DNA of 64,000 nt. Source: Marinilabiliaceae bacterium. Its GTDB lineage: Bacteria; Bacteroidota; Bacteroidia; Bacteroidales; Marinilabiliaceae. Below, in pieces: positions 8,496-18,400 of the stretch. Location of the stretch: NCBI GenBank assembly GCA_016933045.1, contig JAFGBR010000010.1, positions 98,371 through 162,370 of the forward strand, written 5' to 3'. Both the position numbers and the translations under genes were made by a program. The notes beneath the pieces were generated by a model. That model searched no databases and had not been told where the DNA came from. It saw nothing but the letters and a program-made list of their open reading frames with translations. Numbering within the stretch: position 1 is the first letter of the stretch; each line of letters starts with the position of its first letter.

Positions 8496-9485
8496 TTAAT
8501 GCTTATGATCGCTAAAATATCTCATAAACTGAACTCTTTCGTAAATTTCTGGTTTATCAGCAGTAGTTTGACTCATATTTCCTTTAAACGAATCAATAGT
8601 TTCATAACCTTTACTACTCATCCATTCCTTAATACCCGAATTCATTTTTTTCAAGTATGACGAACCTTCCTTATACAATGCACTCACAACCTGCACAGAA
8701 CCGGCACCGGCCAATAACATTTTTATAACATTATCCGATGTATGAACACCTGTAGATGCTATTAATTCACAATTTGATTTTTGATTCATTATCGAAATCC
8801 AACGCAATGGCATTTCATAATCTTTATCGCCCGAAAAAACACCTCCCGAAATCACCTCTTCGTTATTAATATCAAAATCGATAGAGTAATACCTGTTAAA
8901 TAAAACAATGCCGGCAACACCCGACAATGACAGCCGCTTCACAAACTCACCAAGGTTAGTAAAATATGGTGATATTTTCACGGCCAAAGGAATAGATATT
9001 TTTTCAATTATTCTTTCAATTATAGCAATATATGAATGTTCAATTTCTTCAGAACTCTTTTTAATATCAAAGGGTAATTTAAAAATATTTAATTCAAGTC
9101 CATCGGCACCTGCTTCTTCCAATTTTTTTGCATAACTCACCCATTCTCCATTCGAGATACAATTTATACTGGCAATTACTGGAATATCAACAGATTTTTT
9201 AACATCAGCTATTAAACTCTGGTATTTATGCAATACCTCATCTTTTATCTGATAATCGTAATAATCAAAAAATTCCAAATCGTTATCCATTGGTCCAACT
9301 TTAGGAAGAACATTTTTTTCAAAATCAAGTATAATCTCTTCTTCAAATATTGATTTTAAAACAATAGCCCCTGCACCATTATTTGCCAATTCAATAATAC
9401 TTTCGGCAGTAGAAGTTAAACCACAGCTACCAACAATAATAGGTGATTTAACCGGAATTCCTAAATATGTTGTATTTAAATTCAT
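8496..9485 (-). CDS. Dihydroorotate dehydrogenase-like FMN protein
   Basis: A 329-residue cytoplasmic TIM-barrel protein of the class 1 dihydroorotate dehydrogenase superfamily. It starts LNTTYLGIPVKSPIIVGSCG, has the barrel strands PVIASINC, GADGLELN, PLAVKISPY and AGIVLFNRYY, and the C-terminal FMN-phosphate site LIASTGVHTSDNVIKMLLAG-like. However the orotate-binding motif usually written NxSCPN is LNIFKLPFD here, so pyrimidine synthesis is doubtful and the substrate is unknown. Its start overlaps the stop of the upstream NfnB-like gene by 4 bp, so it is the third gene of a three-gene operon with two electron-transfer flavoproteins, suggesting a shared redox function. It resembles the group annotated simply as dihydroorotate dehydrogenase-like. 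Confidence 0.82.
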   Translation of the reverse strand: MNLNTTYLGIPVKSPIIVGSCGLTSTAESIIELANNGAGAIVLKSIFEEEIILDFEKNVLPKVGPMDNDLEFFDYYDYQIKDEVLHKYQSLIADVKKSVDIPVIASINCISNGEWVSYAKKLEEAGADGLELNIFKLPFDIKKSSEEIEHSYIAIIERIIEKISIPLAVKISPYFTNLGEFVKRLSLSGVAGIVLFNRYYSIDFDINNEEVISGGVFSGDKDYEMPLRWISIMNQKSNCELIASTGVHTSDNVIKMLLAGAGSVQVVSALYKEGSSYLKKMNSGIKEWMSSKGYETIDSFKGNMSQTTADKPEIYERVQFMRYFSDHKH

Positions 9486-10963
9486 TTGCTTATATTTTGT
9501 ATGTAATTATCCATAGAAGCAGCAGCTTTCCTACCATCGCCCATTGCCAATATTACAGTTGCACCACCGCGAACAATATCACCACCTGCAAAAATATATG
9601 GTATTGATGATTGTAGTTTATCATCATCTACTTCAATAGTTTGCCAACGAGTCATTTTTAAGTCGGGTAACGAACTGGGGATAAGCGGATTGGGAGATAC
9701 TCCAACACTAACTACAACCGTATCAACATCAATAAGATACTCTGATCCCTCAACCGGTACCGGTCTTCTTCGCCCACTACTATCAGGTTCTCCAAGCTCC
9801 ATCCGTTGTACTTTCATTTGTTTCACACGTCCTTTCTCATCGGCATAATACTCCAAAGGATTAGCTAAATTAATAAACTCAATTCCCTCTTCCTGAGCAT
9901 GTTTAATCTCTTCAACTCGTGCTGGCATCTCTTCTATGGAACGACGATAAATAATCATTGCCCTTTCAGCGCCCAGTCTTTTAGCTGTTCGAACAGAGTC
10001 CATGGCTGTATTTCCGCCTCCAATAACAGCAACATTTTTACCGCTTATTATAGGAGTATCGGTATTCGGATTAGCAGCATCCATTAAATTAATCCGGGTT
10101 AAATACTCGTTTGAGCTTAAAATTCCAATATAATTTTCACCCGGAATATTCATAAATCGGGGTAATCCGGCACCACTACCGACAAAAAAACCTTTAAATC
10201 CCTCGTCTTTTAAGTCATCAATAGTAGCAGTTTTGCCAACAACAAAATTGGTTTCGAAATGAACCCCCATTTTTTTCAAAATATCTATTTCAACATCAAC
10301 AATACTGTTTGGTAAACGAAACTCAGGAATTCCATATTTCAATACACCGCCTATTTCGTGCAATGCTTCAAAAACCCAAACATCATACCCACGTTTACAC
10401 ATTTCACCGGCAAATGTAAGACCAGCAGGACCAGAGCCTATAATTGCAATTTTAATTCCTTTTGCTGGAGCAACTTCTGGAACAGCCATTTTACCCGACT
10501 TTTGTTCGTAATCAGCTGCAAATCGTTCAAGATATCCAATAGCTACAGGCTCTTTTTTCAATTTCAAAGTGTAAAAACATTGAGCTTCACACTGCTTTTC
10601 TTGTGGACACACGCGACCACAAACAGCAGGCAAGGTGCTAGTTTGCTTTAACACTTTTGCTGCTTCTAAAAACTCACGCCTTTCAATATTTTTTATAAAT
10701 TTTGGAATATTAATCTCAACAGGACAACCTGTAATACAAGTAGGATTTGGACAATCCAGGCAACGTTGTGCTTCATTAACAGCATCATCTTCCGAAAGTC
10801 CTTGGTTAACTTCAATATTTGATTGCACCCTGATTTTTGGATCAACCTCTGTCATGTGAACCCGAACCAAATCAGTCCTTTCTTTATTTTTCTTCTGGCT
10901 TCGTAAAACTACCCGCCACTCTTGTTCCCTTTCTTCTTTTAAATAATCTGGATTTACTGACAT
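9482..10963 (-). CDS. gltA: NADPH-dependent oxidoreductase, GltD/NfnB-like subunit
   Basis: This 493-residue protein belongs to the group annotated as NADPH-dependent glutamate synthase (gltA), homologous to glutamate synthase small subunit, NfnB and SudA. An N-terminal domain has two four-cysteine [4Fe-4S] sets (C68, C71, C76, C80 and C115, C119, C125, C129). A FAD-binding fold follows (IAIIGSGPAGLTFAGEM, ~residues 171-187), then an NADPH-binding fold (VAVIGGGNTAMDSVRTAKR) and a C-terminal FAD motif (YIFAGGDIVRGGATVILAMG). No glutamate synthase large subunit is adjacent; instead the gene sits 2 bp after an NfnA-like gene. This arrangement is that of NfnAB/SudAB, which moves electrons between ferredoxin, NADH and NADPH. 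The physiological reaction here is inferred. Confidence 0.88.
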   Translation of the reverse strand: MSVNPDYLKEEREQEWRVVLRSQKKNKERTDLVRVHMTEVDPKIRVQSNIEVNQGLSEDDAVNEAQRCLDCPNPTCITGCPVEINIPKFIKNIERREFLEAAKVLKQTSTLPAVCGRVCPQEKQCEAQCFYTLKLKKEPVAIGYLERFAADYEQKSGKMAVPEVAPAKGIKIAIIGSGPAGLTFAGEMCKRGYDVWVFEALHEIGGVLKYGIPEFRLPNSIVDVEIDILKKMGVHFETNFVVGKTATIDDLKDEGFKGFFVGSGAGLPRFMNIPGENYIGILSSNEYLTRINLMDAANPNTDTPIISGKNVAVIGGGNTAMDSVRTAKRLGAERAMIIYRRSIEEMPARVEEIKHAQEEGIEFINLANPLEYYADEKGRVKQMKVQRMELGEPDSSGRRRPVPVEGSEYLIDVDTVVVSVGVSPNPLIPSSLPDLKMTRWQTIEVDDDKLQSSIPYIFAGGDIVRGGATVILAMGDGRKAAASMDNYIQNISK

Positions 10964-10965
10964 AA

Positions 10966-11802
10966 TTAACGGGATTTACATTTATTAGAAATATATTTAT
11001 TTTCAGCTTCCTTTTCAATATCTTTATATCCACTCAAACGAAGCAACATTTCATCAAAATCAACCTGATGAGCATCAAATTCAGGTCCATCAACACAAAC
11101 AAACTTCACTTTACCTCCAACAGTAACACGACAAGCGCCACACATACCAGTTCCATCAACCATAATTGTATTTAAACTTGCCATTGTTGGAATATCATAT
11201 TTTTTTGTAACCATTGATGCATACTTCATCATTACAGCAGGACCAATAACCACAGACAAGTCAACTTTCTCATTTTTTATTACCGACTCCATACCATCGG
11301 TTACCAAACCTTTTTGTCCGTATGATCCATCGTCAGTCATAATTATTAATTCATCAGAAAATTGTCGCATCTGATCTTCAAGAATAATCAAATCTTTCGA
11401 TCGTGCCGCTAAAATAGTAACCACTCGGTTTCCTGCCATTTTCATTGCCTCAACAATTGGCAATAAAGGAGCAACGCCTACTCCGCCACCACATGCTAAA
11501 ACAGTTCCAACCTTTTCAACATGAGTTGCCTGACCTAAAGGACCAACTAAATCAGTTATATAATCACCCTCTTCTAGTTCAGTAATTTTTCGGGAAGTAA
11601 CTCCAACCCGCTGAATCACAAGGTCAATTGTTCCTTTATCTTTGTCGGCCGCTGCAATAGTTAATGGAATCCGCTCCCCGGTTTCGCCACATTTAATAAT
11701 TACAAAATGACCCGCTTTACGAGCTTTAGCAATACGAGGGGCTTCAATGACCAATCGCACCACATTTTCAGAAAAAAATTCTTTCTTAACAATCTTATTC
11801 AT
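10966..11802 (-). CDS. NfnA/SudB-like FAD- and NAD-binding iron-sulfur subunit
   Basis: A 278-residue protein of the PyrK/ferredoxin-NADP reductase-like family annotated as sulfide/dihydroorotate dehydrogenase-like FAD/NAD-binding protein. An N-terminal FAD-binding barrel contains ERIPLTIAAAD; the NAD-binding half has LACGGGVGVAPLLPI (residues ~102-116); the C-terminal part has a [2Fe-2S] site with C221, C224 and C236 and an Asp (D216) where a fourth ligand would be, an arrangement I recall for NfnA. It is the first gene of the operon, followed after 2 bp by the NfnB-like gene. In known NfnAB complexes this subunit handles NADH and the partner handles NADPH and ferredoxin. No promoter could be recognised in the 276 bp upstream. 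Confidence 0.88.
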   Translation of the reverse strand: MNKIVKKEFFSENVVRLVIEAPRIAKARKAGHFVIIKCGETGERIPLTIAAADKDKGTIDLVIQRVGVTSRKITELEEGDYITDLVGPLGQATHVEKVGTVLACGGGVGVAPLLPIVEAMKMAGNRVVTILAARSKDLIILEDQMRQFSDELIIMTDDGSYGQKGLVTDGMESVIKNEKVDLSVVIGPAVMMKYASMVTKKYDIPTMASLNTIMVDGTGMCGACRVTVGGKVKFVCVDGPEFDAHQVDFDEMLLRLSGYKDIEKEAENKYISNKCKSR

Positions 11803-12078
11803 TGAATTTCAATTAATAATCGAACTTAATAATAACATTAAGAGATTAATTACACCGTTTTAAAATATATCCATTCGTTTAAAAAGCGTTCAAATTTCGT
11901 TATTTCTTTGAATCAAAAAACAGTATTTAAAAAAAACTTTCCATAAGAAATTACAACATATAACTATAAGACAATATATTACATGCATTATACACCATTA
12001 AACAATGGTTGTTATTTATATGCTTTCTAAATAAAATGCAGGGTTGTTAAAAAAATCAAAAAAGGTAGTATAAAACAA

Positions 12079-15000
12079 TTAATCAGATAAAAATTTATCA
12101 ACTATATAATATAAGTCCTTTAATTTAATTGGTTTACCAATAAAATCATCGAAACCAACAGCACGAATTCTACTTTCATCTTCGTACCGGGCAAAAGCTG
12201 TTTGAGCAACAATAACAATATTACTTTTTATTCGACGAATGGCATTAAAAGCATCTATTCCATTAAGTTTAGGCATATTAATATCCATCAAAACCAAATC
12301 GATATTAGAATTTTTCTTAATTTCAATAATAGCTTCTTCTCCATCCTTTGCCCATATAGTATTTAGTTTACGCGACGCCAAAGCTTTTTGAAGATACAGA
12401 TAATTTGAGTATTCATCTTCAACAATTAATACAGTTTTTCCATTTAAGTTTTGATTAGACTCATTTTTATTAATATCATCATCGTCATGGCTTGAATAAC
12501 GAATAAAATCAATCGGCAGTTCGAAATAAAATGTTGAACCGGCATCTTTATTAGATTCAACTCTCAACCGACCTCCTAACAATTCTGACAGACGCTTGGA
12601 AATAGATAAACCTAAACCTGCACCACGGTAAAGCTTATTTTTATCGTCTTCAATTTTGCGAAAACGTTCAAATATTACTTCAAGTTCTTCGGGCGAAATT
12701 CCACGCCCTGTATCTTTAACGTAAAAAGAAATATATTCATTATTTTTCAATACTCCTAGTTCAATATATCCCTGATCTGTAAACTTTAAAGCATTATTCA
12801 TCAGGTTTAACAAAACCTGCTTAATACGATACACATCAGAATTAAGTTCAATATTACAATCTTTAAGAGTGTTGTTTAAACGTATATCCAAATCTGGATT
12901 TCGATTTATCAACATCATTGCCGAATGAACATTATCAACAAGACTATCGAGTTGACAAAAATCGAATTTAATTTTTAGCTGATTCGATTCAATCATTGAC
13001 AAATCAAGAATATCGTCAATCAAGTGCAACAACGACTCAGAACTAGAATTAATCATCGATATTAAATTTGCACGTTCATCGTTAGTTAAATCAGAATCGT
13101 TGAGCAAACTCGAAAATCCCACTATTGCATTCATCGGGGTACGTATTTCGTGCGACATATTGGCAAGAAATGCTGTTTTCAATCGATCAGACTCTTCAGC
13201 CTTGTCTTTCGCCTTTACCAATTCAGCAGTTCTTTTACGAACCAGTTCTTCGAGTTTATTATTATGGTTTTCAATCTCTTTTTTTTGTATCTCAATCAAC
13301 TCTTGTCTCTCTTCCAATAATGTATTGTTTTCCTGCAAATATTCGGTTTGTATACGCAATTCTTCATTCTGCTCTTCAATTTTTAATGTTCGCGCAACAA
13401 CTAACTCTTCCAGATGATTATTTTTTTCTTTAAGTTTTATTGTTCGCATTCGAATAAATAACATAATAAGCAAAACTATAACCAAAGCCATAATAATTTG
13501 AAAGTACAACTTATTATAAAAAGGAGCATCTACAACTATTTCCAATACTCTAATATCATCATTAAATATTAAATCGTTAGACGATACTTTAACCATTAAT
13601 TTATAATTGCCCGATTTTAGGTTCATATAACTGGCCTTTCTTTGCATATTATCGAGCAATACCCATTCCGCATCGAAAGGTTCCAATTTATATGAATAGT
13701 GATTTTTTTCGGGCTGAAAATAATTCAATGATGAAAATTCAATAGCAAATTCTTTAGCCTGATATGGAATAAAAATTCTATCAGCACTTTCGATATTTTG
13801 CGAAAGAACCGTATTTCCATAGTATTGTTGATTAACAACAACTGACTTATTATCGAGTGTAAAATCAGTAAAATGAACCTCTAATGGCCGCATATTTTCA
13901 TAAACTTCTGCTGGAAGAAACGATACAAGCCCATTCATACTACCAAAGTAAATACGTCCCTGTTTATTTTTATAACTAGCTCCCCAATAAAACTGATTAC
14001 TTAACAATCCATCAGATAAATAATAATTTCGAAACATTCCCCGAAGAGAATTTAATCGGGAAAGACCGTTATCTGTGCTAATCCATATATAACCATTAGC
14101 ATCTTGTTGCATGGCATAAGCAATATTACTACTTAACCCATTTTTTTTAGAATAACGCTCAAAAATGAAATTATTTTTCAGCACATCATCTTTTGTTATT
14201 TTATTTATTCCTTCGCTATAAGTGCCAATCCAAATATTACCATCCTTATCTTCCATTAACGAAATGGCATAATTACCACTCAAGCTATTATTATTGTCGG
14301 GTTCATTTACGATTCTATGAATAACACATGTATCAGGGTTAATAACTCCATATTCATCGGCATCTACTTTAAAAAGAGCTTTTTGAGTTGCTATCCATAA
14401 ATTATCAAACTGATCAAATAAAAGAGCTCCAACCCCAACAATTGGAATACCTTTCCATGTTGCATTAAAATGAGTAACATTCATGCTTTCGCTGTCAATA
14501 ACATCAATTCCGTGAAGTGTTCCCATCCAAACCCGACCAAGTTTATCTTCGGCAAAAGACGAAATAAAATCCGATACAATAGTATTTTGGTTATTAGAAC
14601 TATGTTTTAATATTTTAAAATTTCCAGTATCATAGTTTTCAGGGCTCAAAATACCCATTCCATCACCCCAGGTAGCTACCCAAATATTTCTATCTCTATC
14701 TGCATATAATGCCGAAATAAAATTATTCGGCACACTGTTATTTATTGCAGAGCTAGTATAGTATTTAAACTCACCAGTTTCCTTTATCATCCTGTTAAGA
14801 CCACCACCGGCTGTACCTATCCAAAGATTGTTATCATCCTCAAAAATAGAATTAACAATTTTTGTATTTAAAGATGATGTACTTCCGGGCATATTAAAAA
14901 TAATATCAAATCCTTTCTGACGGGTATTAAAACGATTAAGGCCACCACGATCAGTACCTACCCAAATATTTCCATCTGAGTCGTTTAACAAACAATTTAC

Positions 15001-15966
15001 GAAACTATTATTAAGCCCATATTTCGAGAATTGAACATCGGAAATGATTTGACATTCGAATGTTTGAGTATTAACCAGGCTTAATCCACCCAAAGTACCT
15101 ACAACTAAAAAACCTCTGTCATCTTCAATAAATGCAGTAATATTATCGTGTGGTATTATTGGATTATCTTCACCAAGCAAAAAGAAATTATGAAATATAT
15201 TTGTCGAAATATTAAATCTCGACATTCCGGCAACTGTACCAAACCACATATCACCATTTGAACCCTGATAAATGCTTAAAACTTCGTTATGGGGTAAACT
15301 ATTTGAGTTATTTGGTTCAAACATATAACGTTCTAACCGATCGGCCGATATATTAGTATGATATAATCCAATATTTGTTCCTAACCAAATGTTTTCATCT
15401 TTATCAATAAAAATACAATTCAACTCATTATTTTCATTCTCAAGAGCTTTTTGAACATTATTAAAATTCTTTATATTCAATATTTTCCCACTTCTATCAA
15501 CCGAAATTTTTATTATAAACTGATCGCCCCCAATCCATAAATCACCATTATGATCTTTAACAATACTTGTAACATGATTATTTAACATGTTATCAATTTT
15601 AATATCAACATTCAAAAAACAATCCTGCTCATACAAGTATACATTAATACCATTATCTGTTCCAATCCAAATGTTACCGTATTCATCTTCACAAAGAGCA
15701 TAAATAAAATTACCGTTTATTGAATTTTCAGAGTTCTTTTCATAATAAAACGTTTTAAAAGAGTATCCATCAAAACGATTCAATCCTTCCCACGTACCTA
15801 CCCATAAAAAACCCCTACTATCTTTTAATAAACAATCAACCATATTATGCGATAATCCATTATCAGTTGTATAATATTGAAAAGAATAATTTATGTTATT
15901 CCTGTTTGCATACAATAAAAAACTATTGAATACACATAATAATATAAAAACAATATTTTTTACCAT
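12079..15966 (-). CDS. Hybrid histidine kinase with Reg_prop propeller and C-terminal receiver, no DNA-binding domain
   Basis: A 1295-residue protein. A signal/anchor segment (residues 1-20) precedes a long periplasmic sensor made of about 14 Reg_prop repeats of the type GxIWIGTxxGLNRF (residues ~30-700), then a Y_Y_Y domain (ending near 800, SGNYKLMVKVSSND). One transmembrane helix (~817-838) and a long coiled coil (~838-925) lead to HisKA with H939 (ANMSHEIRTPMNA), HATPase_c (N-box NLMNNALKFTDQG, G boxes DTGRGI and GAGLGLSISK) and a receiver domain with phospho-acceptor D1228 (LVLMDINMP). Unlike the Bacteroides-type hybrid regulators it ends at the receiver, so phosphate must pass to another protein. 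Such sensors usually detect oligosaccharides. It is transcribed alone. Confidence 0.92.
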   Translation of the reverse strand: MVKNIVFILLCVFNSFLLYANRNNINYSFQYYTTDNGLSHNMVDCLLKDSRGFLWVGTWEGLNRFDGYSFKTFYYEKNSENSINGNFIYALCEDEYGNIWIGTDNGINVYLYEQDCFLNVDIKIDNMLNNHVTSIVKDHNGDLWIGGDQFIIKISVDRSGKILNIKNFNNVQKALENENNELNCIFIDKDENIWLGTNIGLYHTNISADRLERYMFEPNNSNSLPHNEVLSIYQGSNGDMWFGTVAGMSRFNISTNIFHNFFLLGEDNPIIPHDNITAFIEDDRGFLVVGTLGGLSLVNTQTFECQIISDVQFSKYGLNNSFVNCLLNDSDGNIWVGTDRGGLNRFNTRQKGFDIIFNMPGSTSSLNTKIVNSIFEDDNNLWIGTAGGGLNRMIKETGEFKYYTSSAINNSVPNNFISALYADRDRNIWVATWGDGMGILSPENYDTGNFKILKHSSNNQNTIVSDFISSFAEDKLGRVWMGTLHGIDVIDSESMNVTHFNATWKGIPIVGVGALLFDQFDNLWIATQKALFKVDADEYGVINPDTCVIHRIVNEPDNNNSLSGNYAISLMEDKDGNIWIGTYSEGINKITKDDVLKNNFIFERYSKKNGLSSNIAYAMQQDANGYIWISTDNGLSRLNSLRGMFRNYYLSDGLLSNQFYWGASYKNKQGRIYFGSMNGLVSFLPAEVYENMRPLEVHFTDFTLDNKSVVVNQQYYGNTVLSQNIESADRIFIPYQAKEFAIEFSSLNYFQPEKNHYSYKLEPFDAEWVLLDNMQRKASYMNLKSGNYKLMVKVSSNDLIFNDDIRVLEIVVDAPFYNKLYFQIIMALVIVLLIMLFIRMRTIKLKEKNNHLEELVVARTLKIEEQNEELRIQTEYLQENNTLLEERQELIEIQKKEIENHNNKLEELVRKRTAELVKAKDKAEESDRLKTAFLANMSHEIRTPMNAIVGFSSLLNDSDLTNDERANLISMINSSSESLLHLIDDILDLSMIESNQLKIKFDFCQLDSLVDNVHSAMMLINRNPDLDIRLNNTLKDCNIELNSDVYRIKQVLLNLMNNALKFTDQGYIELGVLKNNEYISFYVKDTGRGISPEELEVIFERFRKIEDDKNKLYRGAGLGLSISKRLSELLGGRLRVESNKDAGSTFYFELPIDFIRYSSHDDDDINKNESNQNLNGKTVLIVEDEYSNYLYLQKALASRKLNTIWAKDGEEAIIEIKKNSNIDLVLMDINMPKLNGIDAFNAIRRIKSNIVIVAQTAFARYEDESRIRAVGFDDFIGKPIKLKDLYYIVDKFLSD

Positions 15967-16277
15967 TACTATTAATTAACCTGCATAATATAAAATTAAA
16001 TTTACATATTTTAACAACATATTTTCTTCTTATTTATATTTTTATTTATAAAATATAACCACATATTGAACCCATTCAAAAAAAAACAACAAGTAATTAA
16101 TTATAAAATTTATTAGCGAAACGAGAATAATGAATTAAAAAAAAATCTAGATTTACAACGAACAAAAAAACAAAACAATTATTGCATAACACATTATTAA
16201 ACTGCATGTTACAATGTATTTTTTTTTACGTTCATATAAATAATTCATTATTTTCAATTATGAGACATTTCCTATAA
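15967..16277. other. Divergent intergenic region, no gene seen
   Basis: A 311-bp, very AT-rich spacer between two divergent genes. No reading frame, RNA gene, or recognisable TAnnTTTG promoter was found; the two upstream regions must share it. Confidence 0.5.
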
Positions 16278-18236
16278 ATGAAACTTGGAATTCGTAAAGC
16301 AACAACAGGCGATTTATTATTTCTCGAAGAGTTAGAAAATCAGTCATTTCCTGAATTTCAGAGAAACAGCAGACGAAGTATATCCCTTAGTATTACTAGT
16401 CCGTTCCAGGAAGTTTGGATAGCTGAACAATACAACAGCAATCCGGTTCCCATAGCTGCCATGATTCTTTTTGTATATAAAAATGCATTACGCATTTATT
16501 CAATAGCAACATCGCCCACCCATAGGCATGCCGGTGCTGGTAAATATCTTTTAAACCATGCCTTGATGTTGGCTACATCTAAAAAAATGACCAAGTTAAT
16601 ACTGGAAGCGAATATAAAAAACGAACAATTAATTAACTGGTACAAAAACTTTGGCTTTACTCCAAAAAACACCATAAAAGATTATTATACAAAAGGAGTT
16701 GATGCATTAAAAATGTGTTATCAGGTAATACCACATAAAGACGATTCTCAAAAATCGAAAAATATTATAGTCATCAACAAACCTCATCACTGGCAATTCA
16801 GAGATGTAAATGCTAACATTGTCTCGGTAAAAGATTACATAAACGACATTAAATACTCAACTGCCAATAATATTAGAGTATTTAATTTATGCACATCATA
16901 CCAGTATCAGAGCTATGGATATTATGTATCTCTTTTGGCTTCAGCTCGTGGTCAACGTGTTATCCCGGGTGTTACTACAATTCGCGATTTCAATAATCTT
17001 GGAATAATACGTTCTATCACTACAGAGTGTAACGAATTACTTCAATCATCATTAAAATCTATTAAAACAAACTCCTTTAGTATAAAAATTTACTTTGGTC
17101 AAACAACAGTAAGAGGATTAAAAAAACTTGCTTATAAACTATATCAACTGTTCGAAACTCCTCTTTTCGAAGTGAATTTTATTAAAGATGAAGTTTGGAT
17201 GATAAAAAAAATCCACCCACTTACATTAAGTAAAATAACAGAAACAGAATTTGACATTGTAAATAATTTTGCTCAAAAATATTTCGATAAAAAACGTTTC
17301 AACCGCACCCGTTTACAATCGTACAAATATGATTTAGCTATATTAGTTAATCCAGAAGACCCTACTCCTCCATCATGCCCCGATGCTTTAACACAATTTA
17401 AAAAAGCTGCACATCGAAAAGGGATATATACCGAATTTATTACCAAATCTGATATTGATAGAATAAATGAATTCGATGCGCTTTTTATTAGAGAAACCAC
17501 CGGTGTTAACAATCACACTTATCAAATTTCACGATTAGCTTATGCCGAAGGATTGGTTGTAATTGACGATCCTTGGTCTATTGTAAGATGTTCAAATAAA
17601 ATATATCAAAACGAACTATTTAGAAGTAACAAAATATTAACACCTAAAACTACTGTATACACAAAAAACTTTTTTCAACCAAAAGATTTAGATAAAGTAA
17701 ACTTTCCAATTGTAATAAAACAACCCGACAGTGCCTTTTCGTTAGGTATTATTAAAGTTAACAACAAAGATGAAGCATTAGAAACCATAAAAAAACTCTT
17801 TAAAAAATCGGACATGGTTATTGGACAAGAGTTTTTATACTCACCTTTCGATTGGCGAATTGGCATTATAGACAACACACCATTATTTGCATGTAAATAC
17901 TTTATGACTAAAGGACATTGGCAAATATACAGCTGGCAAAACGAATCGGAAGAACATTCAGGTGGATATGAAACATTACCCATATCTGAAGTTCCGGTTA
18001 AAGTTTTAGAAACTGCACGTAAAGCTGCTTCACTTATTGGAGATGGGCTATACGGTGTTGATTTAAAGGAAATTAACGGAAAAGTTTATGTAATTGAAGT
18101 TAATGACAACCCAAATATTGATGCCGAAGTTGAAGACAATTACCTAAAGGAAAAACTTTACGATCGTATTATCGATTCTATTCACCGTAGAATTGAAGTA
18201 ACCAAAAACCTAAATAACTTTTTTATTGAAAAATGA
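16278..18236 (+). CDS. GNAT acetyltransferase-RLAN-ATP-grasp (RimK-like) fusion ligase
   Basis: This 652-residue cytoplasmic protein has three parts. Residues ~1-150 form a GNAT acetyltransferase (SIATSPTHRHAGAGKYLLNH is the acetyl-CoA loop; LINWYKNFGFTP closes the domain). Residues ~160-320 match the RLAN domain found before RimK-like ATP-grasp modules (NKPHHWQFRDVNANIVSV, then SYGYYVSLLASARGQRVIPG). Residues ~365-645 are an ATP-grasp carboxylate-amine ligase: PIVIKQPDSAFSLGIIKV carries the ATP lysine, DWRIGIIDNTPLFACKYF follows, and VIEVNDNPNIDAEVED carries the Mg-binding Glu and Asn. Such enzymes join an amino acid to a carboxylate with ATP. In the cases described by the Aravind group they sit with other peptide-modifying genes; here there is no partner, so the substrate is unknown. 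Confidence 0.88.
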   Translation: MKLGIRKATTGDLLFLEELENQSFPEFQRNSRRSISLSITSPFQEVWIAEQYNSNPVPIAAMILFVYKNALRIYSIATSPTHRHAGAGKYLLNHALMLATSKKMTKLILEANIKNEQLINWYKNFGFTPKNTIKDYYTKGVDALKMCYQVIPHKDDSQKSKNIIVINKPHHWQFRDVNANIVSVKDYINDIKYSTANNIRVFNLCTSYQYQSYGYYVSLLASARGQRVIPGVTTIRDFNNLGIIRSITTECNELLQSSLKSIKTNSFSIKIYFGQTTVRGLKKLAYKLYQLFETPLFEVNFIKDEVWMIKKIHPLTLSKITETEFDIVNNFAQKYFDKKRFNRTRLQSYKYDLAILVNPEDPTPPSCPDALTQFKKAAHRKGIYTEFITKSDIDRINEFDALFIRETTGVNNHTYQISRLAYAEGLVVIDDPWSIVRCSNKIYQNELFRSNKILTPKTTVYTKNFFQPKDLDKVNFPIVIKQPDSAFSLGIIKVNNKDEALETIKKLFKKSDMVIGQEFLYSPFDWRIGIIDNTPLFACKYFMTKGHWQIYSWQNESEEHSGGYETLPISEVPVKVLETARKAASLIGDGLYGVDLKEINGKVYVIEVNDNPNIDAEVEDNYLKEKLYDRIIDSIHRRIEVTKNLNNFFIEK

Positions 18237-18347
18237 ATTAACAAATAATTTATTATAACATTATACAATTAATTATTTTTAACATATCACATCTGAAATA
18301 TTAAAAAAATCACTAAAAATAGGGATTTATATAATAGTATTTCTTTA

Positions 18348-18355
18348 TACTTTTG
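18348..18355 (+). promoter_or_regulatory. Probable -7 box of the HxH protein gene
   Basis: tacttttg matches TAnnTTTG exactly and lies 45 bp upstream of the ATG at 18401. No exact -33 TTTG is present. Confidence 0.4.
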
Positions 18356-18400
18356 TTGCATTAACAATAAACATTGTACAAACGATACAAAAATAAATAA

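Noticed and set aside
13100..13433. Plus-strand open frames opposite the hybrid kinase
   Set aside because: They are shadows of the HisKA and coiled-coil coding sequence, with no start signal or family likeness.
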